The notes beneath the pieces are model-generated. The model made no database searches and was not told where the DNA came from. It worked only from the letters and a program-made list of their open reading frames with translations. From NCBI RefSeq assembly GCF_030062155.1, contig NZ_CP118269.1, forward strand, positions 248,001 to 312,000: a stretch of DNA of 64,000 nt, read 5' to 3'. The DNA is from Pantoea sp. Lij88. Lineage in GTDB: Bacteria > Pseudomonadota > Gammaproteobacteria > Enterobacterales > Enterobacteriaceae. The position numbers were made by a program, and so were the translations under genes. Numbering within the stretch: the first letter of the stretch is position 1; the number at the start of each line of letters is the position of its first letter. Positions 25,758-35,433 of the stretch are shown in pieces.

Positions 25758-26888
25758 GTGGTTCATGGATATTCCGCTGGTCATGAAGTCGAACTTACTC
25801 GCAGTGAAAAACTTATTCTGGAGCTTGTCCGCCGCAACGATGGCATTTCCCGCGCCTCGCTGGTTTCGCAAACCATTCTGAATCAGTCATCTATTCACCG
25901 CATTGTTGATACGCTGACCGAAAACGGTTTTCTCAGCCTGGGGGAATCGCCGTCCCAGGGAAGAGGCAAGCCCAGCCCGTCGTTATCACTGAATGCGAAT
26001 GCGCGTTATGGTTATGGCATCTCTATTAACTCAGACAGCGTTGCCGCCAGCCTGATTAATTTCCGGGGCGGTATTACAGACTACTGCGTACTGGATACGC
26101 ATCCACGCGATCCTGCCCGGACCTTATTCAGTATCAAACATCACTATCTGGATACCTTGAAAAAACACGCTATTTCGCCTGAAAAAGTCTGTGGTGTGGG
26201 ATACAGCATGGCGGGCTTTCTTTATGATTCACGAAAGTATTTCAATCCGCCTGAACCGTTAAAAAACTGGATGGGCATCGATCTGCGTCGTGAAATTACC
26301 ATGTTATTTGATAGACCGGTCTGGATTGAAAATAACGCCACGACGGCAGCGCACGCTGAAGCCTTTTTAGGCGCCGGGCTGAAATACGATACGTTTGGCT
26401 ATCTCTCTTTTAATTATGGTTTTGGCGGGGGCATCGTGATTAACGGTAAACCGTTTCAGGGTGCGTTTGGCAATGCGGGGGAGATCAGCCGTATTTTTAC
26501 GCCGGAAGAGGGCAGGCTGCGCCCGGCTCTGGGGATCCTGATCGATCGGTTACGTCACGGCGGTATTGAAATTAAAGATATCCGCGATCTCAATCATAAA
26601 TTCGATCCGGCCTGGCCGATTGCGCAACAGTGGGTAGAAGACGTCACGCCAAACCTGTATCGGGCAATAGATGCCATGAATGCGGTGATCGATCCCGGCG
26701 CCATCATATTAGGGGGTGAAATTCCCCGTAAGCTGGGCGAGATATTTTTAGCCAGGCCGCAGACCCGTTCGGATAAACGCTGGGACATTGCTGCGGAATA
26801 TCCGGATATTCTGCTAAGCGCCATTGAGGGGGACAGTGCGGCACTGGGCGCGGCGCTGACGCCATTGCGGGAAACCTATTTTAATTAA
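25758..26888 (+). CDS. ROK-family transcriptional regulator, degenerate kinase fold
   Basis: A 376-residue ROK repressor of the NagC/Mlc type. It has an N-terminal winged helix (RSEKLILELVRRNDGISRASL, then SSIHRIVDTLTENGFL) followed by the sugar-kinase-like fold (VGYSMAGF, WIENNATTAA, NYGFGGGIVINGK, GEISRI). The zinc motif CxCGxxGC is absent, and the usual GEIGH histidine is Arg (GEISR). The catalytic Asp of ENDAN is Asn (ENNAT). It therefore probably binds a ligand without phosphorylating it. The GTG start at 25758 follows GAGGA. It is divergent from the ABC/phosphodiesterase operon, which it probably controls. Confidence 0.88.
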   Translation: MVHGYSAGHEVELTRSEKLILELVRRNDGISRASLVSQTILNQSSIHRIVDTLTENGFLSLGESPSQGRGKPSPSLSLNANARYGYGISINSDSVAASLINFRGGITDYCVLDTHPRDPARTLFSIKHHYLDTLKKHAISPEKVCGVGYSMAGFLYDSRKYFNPPEPLKNWMGIDLRREITMLFDRPVWIENNATTAAHAEAFLGAGLKYDTFGYLSFNYGFGGGIVINGKPFQGAFGNAGEISRIFTPEEGRLRPALGILIDRLRHGGIEIKDIRDLNHKFDPAWPIAQQWVEDVTPNLYRAIDAMNAVIDPGAIILGGEIPRKLGEIFLARPQTRSDKRWDIAAEYPDILLSAIEGDSAALGAALTPLRETYFN

Positions 26889-26890
26889 GG

Positions 26891-26926
26891 CCGTTACCCG
26901 CAGACCAAAGTTTCAGCGGGTAACGG
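26891..26926. terminator. Hairpin between convergent ROK and gor genes
   Basis: An 11-bp perfect stem (CCGTTACCCGC / GCGGGTAACGG) with a 14-base loop, three bases after the ROK stop codon. No clear T-run follows, so it may act in both directions with Rho or simply stabilise mRNA ends. Confidence 0.5.
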
Positions 26927-26957
26927 TAAGTCATGCGCATGAGCAGGGGGTATGTTA

Positions 26958-28310
26958 CTAGCGCATTGTCACAAACTCTTCCGCTGCGGTCGGGTGGATC
27001 GCCACGGTGTTATCGAAGTCTTTCTTGGTGGCACCCATTTTCAGCGCCACGGCGAAGCCCTGCAGCATCTCATCCATACCGAATCCGATTCCGTGAATGC
27101 CGACAATCTTCTCATCTGCACCCACACAGACCAGCTTCATGCGGCACGGCTGACGATGCTGGGTGACGGCGGTGTACATGGCGGTAAACGACGACTTGTA
27201 GACCTTCACCTGATCGTCGCCGTACTGTTCGCGCGCCTGCGGTTCGGTCAGTCCCACCGTGCCAATCGGCGGATGGCTAAACACCACGGTCGGCACATTG
27301 CTGTAATCCAGATGCTCGTCGGGCTTATTGTTAAACAGACGCTCAGAGAGACGACGGCCTGCCGCAACCGCCACCGGCGTCAGCTCAACCGCACCGGTGT
27401 TGTCGCCCACGGCGTAAACGCCTGACACACTGGTGTTCTGGAATTTATCGACTTTGATATAGCCTTTGTCATCCAGCGCCACGCCTGCGGCTGCAATGTT
27501 GAGGTTATCGTTGGCCGGCTCACGGCCAATCGCCCAGACCAGGCAATCCACCGTATATTCGCTGCCGTTTTCCAGCTGCAGCGTCAGGCTGCCATCGCTG
27601 TTTTTAATCACCGCTTTTGGAATGGATTCGGTGTGCAGCGCCGGGCCTTCGGTGTTCATCACTTCGACCAGCGTCTCGGTGAGCAGCGGATCGAAGCTGC
27701 GCAGTGGCGCATGTTTACGCACGAACAGGTGGGTTTCTGAACCCAGCGCGTTCACGACACCTGCCAGTTCGACTGCAATATAGCCCGCGCCGATGACGGC
27801 GGTGCGTTTTGGCAGGGCATCCAGCTCGAAGAAGCCATCGGAATCAATACCGTACTCCGCACCCGGAATGTTGGGGTGAACCGGACGACCGCCGGTGGCG
27901 ATCAGAATATGGTTTGCCGTGATAATCTCGCCGTTAACTTCGACGCTGTGCGCATCGACAAAGCGGGCAAAGCCTTTGATCACTTCAACTTTGTTTTTAC
28001 CCAGCACGTTGTCGTAAGAGTTGTGGATGCGATCGATGTAGGCGCTGCGGTTTTTCACCAGCGTGGCCCAGTCGAAGCGGTTCACGGTGGTGTCGAAACC
28101 ATAATCCGGCCCGTAGAGATGGATAGCTTCGGCGATTTGCGCGGCGTGCCACATGATTTTTTTCGGCACGCAACCCACGTTCACGCAGGTGCCGCCCAGC
28201 TCTTTCGCTTCAATCAGGGCACATTTCTGGCCATACATAGCTGCACGGTTAATCGAGGCGATGCCGCCGCTGCCGCCGCCAATGGCGAGATAGTCGAAAT
28301 GTCGGGTCAT
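26958..28310 (-). CDS. gor: Glutathione-disulfide reductase
   Basis: A 450-residue FAD- and NADPH-dependent enzyme that reduces oxidised glutathione in the cytoplasm. It reads almost like E. coli Gor: [19 protein letters not shown] for FAD, and the redox-active pair C42/C47 in [24 protein letters not shown] is the NADPH fold, and the C-terminal HPTAAEEF carries the active-site His. The ATG at 28310 gives the family start [12 protein letters not shown]; a start at 28322 would add four residues. It is divergent from rnz. Confidence 0.96.
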   Translation of the reverse strand: MTRHFDYLAIGGGSGGIASINRAAMYGQKCALIEAKELGGTCVNVGCVPKKIMWHAAQIAEAIHLYGPDYGFDTTVNRFDWATLVKNRSAYIDRIHNSYDNVLGKNKVEVIKGFARFVDAHSVEVNGEIITANHILIATGGRPVHPNIPGAEYGIDSDGFFELDALPKRTAVIGAGYIAVELAGVVNALGSETHLFVRKHAPLRSFDPLLTETLVEVMNTEGPALHTESIPKAVIKNSDGSLTLQLENGSEYTVDCLVWAIGREPANDNLNIAAAGVALDDKGYIKVDKFQNTSVSGVYAVGDNTGAVELTPVAVAAGRRLSERLFNNKPDEHLDYSNVPTVVFSHPPIGTVGLTEPQAREQYGDDQVKVYKSSFTAMYTAVTQHRQPCRMKLVCVGADEKIVGIHGIGFGMDEMLQGFAVALKMGATKKDFDNTVAIHPTAAEEFVTMR

Positions 28311-28438
28311 TGAAGTATCCATCCGGTTGCATAAAAAAATTGGGGTTGAGTGTAACGCTGCGGGTCGAAATGACGCAAAGTTTGCGCCTATGATTGTAAT
28401 AGGGTTCTGTTTTTTATTCGCTTACAGGGAAGCATACC

Positions 28439-29350
28439 ATGCACCTTACTTTTCTCGGCACCGGCGGCGGTGCTCCCAGCCTGCAACGTAACGTGACGTC
28501 CATTGCTTTTACCCGTGCGCTGAGTGGTGAAACCTGGCTGTTCGACTGCGGGGAAGGCACGCAATTACAGTTTATGCGCTCCAGCCTGAAACCAGGCAAG
28601 CTGGATAAGATTTTTATCACCCATCTGCATGGCGATCATATTTTCGGGCTGCCGGGATTACTCACCAGCCGGTCAATGGCCGGGCTGACCTCACCGATGA
28701 CGGTCTATGGCCCCAGAGGATTAAAGACCTTTGTTGAGACGGCGCTGTCGATCAGCGGCTCCTACACCGACTACCCGCTGACCATTGTGGAGATTGAGGC
28801 AGGCTGGACGCTGGATGACGGCGAGTTTCGTATCAGTGCCTGGCCGCTGAGCCATCCGGTGGAGTGTTTTGGCTACCGCATTGAGCAGCATGATAAACCC
28901 GGCCTGCTGGATGCCGCGCGGCTGAAAGCGGAAGGAGTACCGCGCGGTCCGTGGTTCCAGCAGCTGAAGCAGGGGGAATGTGTGACGCTGGAGGATGGAC
29001 GGGTCGTTAACGGGGCTGACTATCTTGGCCCGGCGACGCCCGGCAAAAAGCTGGCCATCTTTGGCGATACCGCACCGACCGGGGTTGCGCTGCAACTGGC
29101 GGCGGATGTTGACCTGATGGTGCATGAAACCACGCTGGAGGCAGCGATGGTGGAAAAAGCCAACGGGCGTGGCCACTCTACGACACTGCAGGCGGCGGAA
29201 GTGGCTAAGCGCGCCGGGGCAAAGCGGATGATCGCCACCCATTTCAGCTCCCGCTATCTGGCAAAGGACATGAGCCGACTGCTGGCGGAGTGCCAGACGA
29301 TTTTCCCCTGCACCGAGCTGGCCTCAGACCTGGCCGTATTCACTGTTTAG
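28439..29350 (+). CDS. rnz: Ribonuclease Z / RNase BN
   Basis: A 303-residue metallo-beta-lactamase-fold RNase that processes tRNA 3' ends. The zinc motif HxHxDH is H62-L-H64-G-D66-H67. [12 protein letters not shown] at the N-terminus, [24 protein letters not shown] and the late IATHFSSRY are standard for ElaC-type enzymes. It converges on the CPBP protease gene, with stop codons overlapping by four bases. In E. coli the gene (elaC) lies elsewhere, so its place beside gor is a local rearrangement. Confidence 0.94.
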   Translation: MHLTFLGTGGGAPSLQRNVTSIAFTRALSGETWLFDCGEGTQLQFMRSSLKPGKLDKIFITHLHGDHIFGLPGLLTSRSMAGLTSPMTVYGPRGLKTFVETALSISGSYTDYPLTIVEIEAGWTLDDGEFRISAWPLSHPVECFGYRIEQHDKPGLLDAARLKAEGVPRGPWFQQLKQGECVTLEDGRVVNGADYLGPATPGKKLAIFGDTAPTGVALQLAADVDLMVHETTLEAAMVEKANGRGHSTTLQAAEVAKRAGAKRMIATHFSSRYLAKDMSRLLAECQTIFPCTELASDLAVFTV

Positions 29351-30165
29351 TGATGCAGTGCCGGATAAGTAAACAGCAGCAGATGGGTAATATTCAGGGC
29401 GAAGTGCAGGGCGGTCGCCAGCCATAAGCGGCCGCTCCAGTGCCATGCCAGACCGTAAAGCAGGCCAGCCAGGGAGGCGAAAATCACCAGCAGCACGCCG
29501 CCCTGAACATGTGCCAGCCCAAACAGCAGCGCGCTAATCAGCAGCGCGGGCATGCCGCCCAGCACCGCTCTCAGCCGCTGTTGCAGATAGCCCCGGAACA
29601 GCGCCTCTTCGGCCAGCGAGACAAAGAACAGATTCGCCAGCATAAACGCGGGCAGCCACGGTGGATTGTGAGGCTCAAAAGCCAGGCCACCCAGCAGCAC
29701 GGCGCTTCCCAGCAGCAGCGGCACGGCGGCGATTAACGCCAGCGCGGCGATCCACGGATAACGCGGCGGGCAGGCACGGGCGCGAAACAGCGTCGGCAGG
29801 CAGGCCAGCAGCACAAAGGGGATCAGCGCTTTATCGAAGTTGAAGGAAAAACTGAACGGCAGGCTCTGCGCGCCAGCCTTTACCTCATCGACCTGCAGGG
29901 AGTTGTTAAAGCCGGGGAAAAGGTGGAGAAACATTCCCAGCGAAATCAGCACCAGCAGCGCTTCGCTCAGTATTTGCTTTCGGGAATGAATCGGGTCAAA
30001 GCGCCGCAGCGCGACCAGTGCGGCGATCCCCGCCAGCAGCGGTAAAACCGGCCACGTCAGGACATGATGATAAAATCCCAGCAGCGCGGCGAGCGCTAAC
30101 AGCAGTAGCGCCAGCCGCCGGGCGGGTTGCAGCGCGCCGAGCGCGCCTGCCAGCAGAATCCACAT
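29347..30165 (-). CDS. CPBP-family intramembrane glutamic protease
   Basis: A 272-residue membrane protein with about eight hydrophobic segments. It carries the CPBP (Abi/CAAX) motifs: [13 protein letters not shown], whose paired Glu and the Arg are catalytic, and FGLAHVQGG, whose His is the second motif. Family members cleave membrane peptides or prenylated proteins, and some are tied to bacteriocin immunity. It starts 6 bp after the rlmJ stop without a clear ribosome site, so it is probably translated by coupling. The substrate is unknown. Confidence 0.85.
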   Translation of the reverse strand: MWILLAGALGALQPARRLALLLLALAALLGFYHHVLTWPVLPLLAGIAALVALRRFDPIHSRKQILSEALLVLISLGMFLHLFPGFNNSLQVDEVKAGAQSLPFSFSFNFDKALIPFVLLACLPTLFRARACPPRYPWIAALALIAAVPLLLGSAVLLGGLAFEPHNPPWLPAFMLANLFFVSLAEEALFRGYLQQRLRAVLGGMPALLISALLFGLAHVQGGVLLVIFASLAGLLYGLAWHWSGRLWLATALHFALNITHLLLFTYPALHH

Positions 30166-30171
30166 GGTGGT

Positions 30172-31014
30172 TTATTCAGGAACGATCTGATTCACCACGA
30201 AGTGACCGGTACCGGTCGGGACCAGTTTTTTGTGCAGCCACGGCAGCAGGGTATTCATCTGCTGGGCCAGCTTCCACGGCGGGTTAATCACGATCATGCC
30301 GGAGGCGGTCATGCCGCGCTGATCGCTGTCCGGGCGGGCCGCCAGTTCGATCTGCAGAATGTTGCGGATGCCGGTCGCTTCCAGGTCGCGCAGCATGTGT
30401 TTGATCTGCTGGCGCAGAACCACCGGATACCAGAGCGCAAAGACGCCGGTGCCAAAACGTTTATGGCCTTCCTGAATCCCTTTCACTACTGCCTGGTAGT
30501 CGCTTTTCATCTCATACGGCGGATCGATCAGCACCAGACCGCGACGCGATGGAGGTGGCAGTTTCGATTTTAACTGCTGATAGCCGTCGGCACGATCGAC
30601 GCGCGCGCGGTCATCTTTGCTGAATTCGTTACGCAGCAGCGGATAGTCGCTGGAGTGCAGCTCAGTGAGTTGCAGTCTGTCATCTTCACGCAGCAGATGG
30701 CGGGCAATCAGCGGCGAACCGGGATAGTAGCGCAGCGTGCCGCTGCGGTTCAGCGCACGGATCGCATCAAAATAGGGTTGCAGCAATTCCGGCGCATCGG
30801 GCTGCTGCCAGATACGCGAGATGCCTTCCAGATATTCACCGGTACGCTCGGCGTGCTCGCCGCTCAGCTGGTAGCGGCCTGCGCCTGCGTGGGTATCCAG
30901 GTAGAAAAACGGTTTCTCTTTCTCTTTCAGCGCCGTGATGATCAGGCTCAGAACGGTGTGCTTCAGCACGTCGGCGTGGTTGCCAGCATGGAAGCTATGG
31001 CGATAACTCAGCAT
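30172..31014 (-). CDS. rlmJ: 23S rRNA (adenine-2030-N6) methyltransferase
   Basis: A 280-residue SAM-dependent rRNA methyltransferase matching E. coli RlmJ (YhiR). It starts MLSYRHSFHAGNHADVLKH, the family signature. LDTHAGAGRYQL is the SAM loop, and the N6-adenine motif is DPPYEM. It modifies A2030 of 23S rRNA. The neighbours prlC, rsmJ and gor are conserved from E. coli. Confidence 0.94.
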   Translation of the reverse strand: MLSYRHSFHAGNHADVLKHTVLSLIITALKEKEKPFFYLDTHAGAGRYQLSGEHAERTGEYLEGISRIWQQPDAPELLQPYFDAIRALNRSGTLRYYPGSPLIARHLLREDDRLQLTELHSSDYPLLRNEFSKDDRARVDRADGYQQLKSKLPPPSRRGLVLIDPPYEMKSDYQAVVKGIQEGHKRFGTGVFALWYPVVLRQQIKHMLRDLEATGIRNILQIELAARPDSDQRGMTASGMIVINPPWKLAQQMNTLLPWLHKKLVPTGTGHFVVNQIVPE

Positions 31015-31353
31015 TGTTTATCCTGTTGATGTATAAGGTTTTAATTGATGGAAAATCAATTTATACCAATTATTACCCCACGTATTACCCACAGAACGAC
31101 GCACAGCAACCGACGCAGGAAAAGCATGAGAATCCGCGATTATATCAGGGATGACCCGCTGATGGACCAGAAGCGTGATAACAAATCAGGATCACGGGCA
31201 TCAGACAAAAGCAGGCATCTTCCGTGCGGTGATCCGCGCGTTTCTTCCCCACCTCATCCTGGCTGCCATTGATTTTCGCTACACTAAGCCGCATGTTACT
31301 TAGATTGCGTTGCGCGACCCGCTGCGCCCCATACATCGATAAAGGACTGCGCT
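31015..31353. other. Divergent promoter region of rlmJ and prlC
   Basis: A 339-bp gap without a convincing gene. The part next to rlmJ is A/T-rich. A CCCCATAC string at 31327-31334, just before prlC, resembles the -10 element of heat-shock (sigma-32) promoters, which would fit the known heat-shock control of E. coli prlC. A matching -35 at the right distance is not evident, so this is only a hint. Confidence 0.35.
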
Positions 31354-33396
31354 ATGACCAATCCGCTACTGACATCTTTTACGCTCCCCCCTTTTTCTGC
31401 CATTAAGCCTGAACATGTGGTGCCTGCCGTGACGGAAGTGCTGAGTCACTGTCGCGCAGAAGTCGAAAAAGTCGTGGCGCAGGGTGCGCCGTATACCTGG
31501 GATAATCTGGTTCAGCCACTGGCGGAAACCGACGATCGTCTGAGCCGTATTTTCTCACCGGTCAGCCATCTGAATGCGGTAAAAAACAGCCCGGAGCTGC
31601 GTGAAGCCTATGAGCAGACGCTGCCGCTGCTCTCTGAATACAGCACCTGGGTCGGTCAGCATGAAGGCCTCTATCAGGCGTATCGCAACCTCAAAGAGGG
31701 CGATCAGTACGCGGCTCTGGATCTGGCGCAGAAGAAAGCGGTCGATAACGCCCTGCGTGATTTCGAACTCTCCGGTATTGGCCTGCCAAAAGATAAACAG
31801 CAGCGTTATGGCGAAATCGCCGCGCGCCTTTCTGAGCTGGGTTCGGCATACAGCAACAACGTGCTCGATGCGACCATGGGCTGGAGCAAGCTGATCACCG
31901 ATGAAAGCGAGCTGGCCGGTATGCCGGAAAGCGCGATGGCGGCGGCGAAAGCACAGGCGGAAGCCAAAGAGCAGGACGGCTGGCTGCTGACGCTGGATAT
32001 CCCAAGCTATCTGCCGGTCATGACCTACTGCGACAACGCCGCGCTGCGTGAAGAGATGTATCGCGCCTATGCGACGCGCGCCTCCGATCAGGGGCCGAAT
32101 GCCGGTAAGTGGGATAACGGCCCGATCATGGCCGAAGAGCTGGCGCTGCGTCACGAGCTGGCACAGCTGCTGGGCTTCGACTCCTATGCCGATAAATCGC
32201 TGGCGACCAAAATGGCGCAAAGCCCGTCTCAGGTGATCGACTTCCTGAATGACCTGGCGGAGCGTGCGCGTCCGCAGGGTGAAAAAGAGCTGGAGCAGCT
32301 GCGTGCCTTTGCGCAGAAAGAGCATGGCGTTGAGCAGCTTAATCCGTGGGATCTCACCTATTATGGTGAAAAGCAGAAGCAGCATCTCTACACCATCAGC
32401 GATGAGCAGCTGCGTCCTTACTTCCCGGAAGAGCGTGCGGTCGCTGGTCTGTTTGAAGTGGTGAAGCGCATTTACGGCATCAGCGCGAAGCAGCGTACCG
32501 ACGTTGAGGTTTACCATCCGGATGTGAAGTTCTTCGATCTGTTCGATGAAACCGGCGAACTGCGCGGCAGCTTCTATCTTGACCTCTACGCCCGCGAGCA
32601 CAAACGTGGCGGTGCGTGGATGGATGACTGCGTCGGCCAGATGCGTAAAGCCGATGGCAGCCTGCAGAAGCCCGTCGCCTACCTGACCTGTAACTTTAAC
32701 CGTCCGGTGAAAGGCAAACCTGCGCTGTTCACCCATGACGAAGTGATTACCCTGTTCCATGAGTTTGGTCACGGCCTGCACCACATGCTGACCCGCATCG
32801 AAGCGCCTGGCGTCTCCGGTATCAGCGGTGTGCCATGGGATGCGGTCGAACTGCCAAGCCAGTTTATGGAAAACTGGTGCTGGGAACCGGAAGCGCTGGC
32901 GTTTATCTCGGGTCACTTTGAAACCGGCGAACCGCTGCCGAAAGCGTTGCTGGATAAAATGCTGGCGGCGAAAAACTATCAGGCCGCGTTGTTTATCCTG
33001 CGTCAGCTGGAGTTCGGCCTGTTCGATTTCCGTCTGCACACCGAGTTCAACCCGGAGAAAGGCGCGCAGATTCTGGAAACCCTGCGCGAAGTGAAAAGCC
33101 GCGTGGCGGTGGTTCCGGGTCCGGAATGGGGCCGTTTCCCGCACGCTTTCAGCCACATCTTTGCAGGTGGCTATGCGGCAGGTTACTACAGCTATCTCTG
33201 GGCCGACGTGCTGGCGGCAGATGCGTACTCCCGCTTCGAAGAAGAGGGCATCTTCAACCGCGAAACCGGTCAGTCGTTCCTGGATAACATCCTGACGCGC
33301 GGCGGTTCTGAAGAGCCGATGGAGCTGTTCAAACGCTTCCGTGGCCGTGAGCCGCAGCTCGATGCGATGCTGGAACATTACGGCATTCAGGGATAA
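31354..33396 (+). CDS. prlC: Oligopeptidase A
   Basis: A 680-residue cytoplasmic M3-family zinc metallopeptidase that degrades oligopeptides and cleaved signal peptides. The zinc motif is H469-E-F-G-H473, followed by the usual downstream Glu-bearing helix. The length equals that of E. coli OpdA/PrlC. It reads with rsmJ, which starts 9 bp downstream on the same strand, as in E. coli. Confidence 0.96.
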   Translation: MTNPLLTSFTLPPFSAIKPEHVVPAVTEVLSHCRAEVEKVVAQGAPYTWDNLVQPLAETDDRLSRIFSPVSHLNAVKNSPELREAYEQTLPLLSEYSTWVGQHEGLYQAYRNLKEGDQYAALDLAQKKAVDNALRDFELSGIGLPKDKQQRYGEIAARLSELGSAYSNNVLDATMGWSKLITDESELAGMPESAMAAAKAQAEAKEQDGWLLTLDIPSYLPVMTYCDNAALREEMYRAYATRASDQGPNAGKWDNGPIMAEELALRHELAQLLGFDSYADKSLATKMAQSPSQVIDFLNDLAERARPQGEKELEQLRAFAQKEHGVEQLNPWDLTYYGEKQKQHLYTISDEQLRPYFPEERAVAGLFEVVKRIYGISAKQRTDVEVYHPDVKFFDLFDETGELRGSFYLDLYAREHKRGGAWMDDCVGQMRKADGSLQKPVAYLTCNFNRPVKGKPALFTHDEVITLFHEFGHGLHHMLTRIEAPGVSGISGVPWDAVELPSQFMENWCWEPEALAFISGHFETGEPLPKALLDKMLAAKNYQAALFILRQLEFGLFDFRLHTEFNPEKGAQILETLREVKSRVAVVPGPEWGRFPHAFSHIFAGGYAAGYYSYLWADVLAADAYSRFEEEGIFNRETGQSFLDNILTRGGSEEPMELFKRFRGREPQLDAMLEHYGIQG

Positions 33397-33404
33397 GACA
33401 GTTT

Positions 33405-34151
33405 GTGAAAATCTGTTTACTCGATGAATCAGGCGCCGGAGACGGCGCCTTATCACTTTTAGCGCAGCGCTGGCAGCTGGAGCACGATGAAGACGCGCTG
33501 CTGGCGCTGGTGCAGACCCCAACGCACCTGGAACTGCGCAAGCGTGATGAGCCAAAGCTGGGCGGGATTTATGTTGATTTCGTCACGGGCGCGATGGCGC
33601 ATCGGCGTCGCTTCGGCGGTGGACGCGGCGAAGCCGTCGCTAAAGCGGTCGGCATCAAAGGCGGTTATCTGCCGGATGTGGTTGATGCGACTGCCGGACT
33701 GGGCCGTGATGCGTTTGTGCTGGCGGCGCTCGGCTGCCGGGTGCGGATGCTGGAGCGCCATCCGGTGGTGGCAGCGCTGCTGGAAGATGGATTGCAGCGC
33801 GGTTATCAGGATGCGGAAATTGGCCCGTGGCTGCGCGACCGCCTGACGCTGATTCATGCTGCCAGCGCGCAGGCGCTGGGCGATATCACGCCGCAGCCGG
33901 ATGTGGTTTATCTCGATCCGATGTATCCCCATCGCCAGAAAAGTGCGCTGGTGAAAAAAGAGATGCGGGTCTTTCAGTCGCTGGTCGGGCCGGATGAAGA
34001 TGCAGATGCGTTACTGGAACCGGCCCGTCGGCTGGCGAAGAAACGGATTGTGGTCAAACGGCCAGACTATGCTCCGCCGCTGGCGGGTGTGGTGACGCAG
34101 GCGGCCGTGGTCACTAAAAGCCATCGCTTTGATATTTATCCTCCGCTTTAA
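33405..34151 (+). CDS. rsmJ: 16S rRNA (guanine-1516-N2) methyltransferase
   Basis: A 248-residue SAM-dependent methyltransferase matching E. coli RsmJ (YhiQ). It begins with a GTG codon ([17 protein letters not shown]), which aligns with the family start. [16 protein letters not shown] is the SAM loop, and the motif [10 protein letters not shown] is the catalytic region. It lies 9 bp after prlC and ends at a hairpin. Confidence 0.95.
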   Translation: MKICLLDESGAGDGALSLLAQRWQLEHDEDALLALVQTPTHLELRKRDEPKLGGIYVDFVTGAMAHRRRFGGGRGEAVAKAVGIKGGYLPDVVDATAGLGRDAFVLAALGCRVRMLERHPVVAALLEDGLQRGYQDAEIGPWLRDRLTLIHAASAQALGDITPQPDVVYLDPMYPHRQKSALVKKEMRVFQSLVGPDEDADALLEPARRLAKKRIVVKRPDYAPPLAGVVTQAAVVTKSHRFDIYPPL

Positions 34152-34156
34152 CGCAT

Positions 34157-34182
34157 AAAAAAGCCGGCTTCGCGCCGGCTTT
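34157..34182. terminator. Bidirectional terminator between rsmJ and uspA
   Basis: A 9-bp stem (AAAGCCGGC / GCCGGCTTT) with a 5-base loop. On the minus strand it is followed by six T, so it is a strong terminator for uspA; on the plus strand the T-run is shorter. Confidence 0.85.
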
Positions 34183-34219
34183 AATCATGTATACGCCTCA
34201 GACGGAATTACTCGTCGTC

Positions 34220-34645
34220 TTAATCGCGCAGCGGCACAATCAGCATGTCGATGTGCACGGTGTTGATCAGCTGACGGGCTGAGGACATCAGCTTGCTCCA
34301 GAAATCCTGATGATGACCACAAACCACCAGGTCAACGTCATATTTCTTGATCGCATCAACCAGAACCTGGCCCAGGTCGCCACTGCCGCTCAGCGTTTCA
34401 CTGATCGGATAGCCCGCCGCATCTGACAACCCTTTCAGTGCCGCATGCGTCTCTTCAGAGATGCGCTTCTGCATATCCCCTAAGTTGACATCAATCAGGC
34501 CGGTGTAGAGGTCGGAGTAATTCACATCAACGTGAATCAGGGAAATTCTGGCATCGTACGGACGAGCCAGTGAGACGGCCTTATCCACCAGCAACTGGCT
34601 TTCGGGAGAAAGGTCGACTGCAATCAGGATGTGTTTATAAGCCAT
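34220..34645 (-). CDS. uspA: Universal stress protein A
   Basis: A 141-residue cytoplasmic protein close to E. coli Usp[24 protein letters not shown] at the start, the internal [20 protein letters not shown], and [20 protein letters not shown]. UspA accumulates in growth arrest and many stresses. It is divergent from uspB, as in E. coli. The peptide transporter gene dtpB that separates uspA from rsmJ in E. coli is missing here. Confidence 0.96.
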   Translation of the reverse strand: MAYKHILIAVDLSPESQLLVDKAVSLARPYDARISLIHVDVNYSDLYTGLIDVNLGDMQKRISEETHAALKGLSDAAGYPISETLSGSGDLGQVLVDAIKKYDVDLVVCGHHQDFWSKLMSSARQLINTVHIDMLIVPLRD

Positions 34646-35061
34646 GATAAAACTCCTTTCACGAGATTAAGGATGGCATCCGGTGTTCCTGCCGCGTCAC
34701 AGCTTAGCGAAATCCCTTGCGCGAGCGGGCGATGAGCGCCACCAAAGTGTCAACCTGCATTGCAGGTGATGATGTTGTTATATCCTGAGTATAGCCTTCT
34801 CTGACGGCAAATGCTGCCGTTGCCGCCTGGCTTATGAATAAGATCAAGGCTATGCCAGATTTACTCGCGCTGAACGAAAATCATCGTTGGAAAAAATGTA
34901 AAGAATTCTCCTACACTGAAAAAAGGCGGACCGGTTCACAGCCGCTCAGGGGGTCGAAAATTTTCGCAGTCCGGTGATTCAGTGGCTGGTTTTTTCTGCA
35001 GGCAGGCTCAGTGTCTGACACGGGAGTCTGTTGCTGCGATGCCAGTCGGGAGGGGGAGAAT
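34646..35061. other. uspA-uspB divergent control region
   Basis: A 416-bp region with no gene. It should hold the stress-controlled promoters of both genes. The clearest element is a 15-bp palindrome at 34753-34767, about 110 bp upstream of uspA. Confidence 0.5.
34753..34767. promoter_or_regulatory. 15-bp palindrome upstream of uspA
   Basis: A perfect inverted repeat, ACCTGCA-T-TGCAGGT. It is not the FadR consensus, although FadR is known to act on E. coli uspA. The binding protein is unknown. Confidence 0.4.
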
Positions 35062-35397
35062 ATGATCAGCACTATTGCGCTTTTTTGGGCTCTTTGTGTG
35101 GTGTGTATCGTGAATATGGCGCGCTATTTTTCGTCTCTGCGCGCGCTGCTGGCGGTATTACGGGGATGTGATCCGCTGCTGTATCAGTATGTCGATGGGG
35201 CAGGGTTTTTTACCTCTCACGGTCAGCCGAGCAAGCAGGTGCGTCTGGTCACCTACATCTGGGCAAAACGCTATCTCGATCATCATGACGATGAGTTTAT
35301 CCGGCGCTGCGAGCGGGTTCGGGGGCAGTTCGTTCTGACCAGTGCGCTGTGTGGGCTGGTGGTCATCAGTCTGGTGGCGCTGGCGATCTGGCATTAA
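35062..35397 (+). CDS. uspB: Universal stress protein B
   Basis: A 111-residue inner-membrane protein with two membrane segments (near each end), almost identical in pattern to E. coli Usp[24 protein letters not shown], then [18 protein letters not shown]. The ATG at 35062 follows GGGGGAG and matches the family start; an upstream frame from 35011 is spurious. In E. coli it is induced in stationary phase and helps ethanol resistance. Confidence 0.94.
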   Translation: MISTIALFWALCVVCIVNMARYFSSLRALLAVLRGCDPLLYQYVDGAGFFTSHGQPSKQVRLVTYIWAKRYLDHHDDEFIRRCERVRGQFVLTSALCGLVVISLVALAIWH

Positions 35398-35427
35398 AAA
35401 AGGGCGACTTACGTCGCCCTTTTTTTG
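35396..35427. terminator. Bidirectional terminator between uspB and pitA
   Basis: Stem GGGCGAC / GTCGCCC with a TTAC loop, flanked by A6 on the left and T8 on the right, so it can end both convergent transcripts. Confidence 0.92.
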
Positions 35428-35433
35428 CTGGCA

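Noticed and set aside
31555..33555. A 666-residue open frame on the minus strand
   Set aside because: It lies opposite prlC and the start of rsmJ, both well-supported genes. It has the His/Gln/Arg-rich composition of an antisense shadow and no domain.
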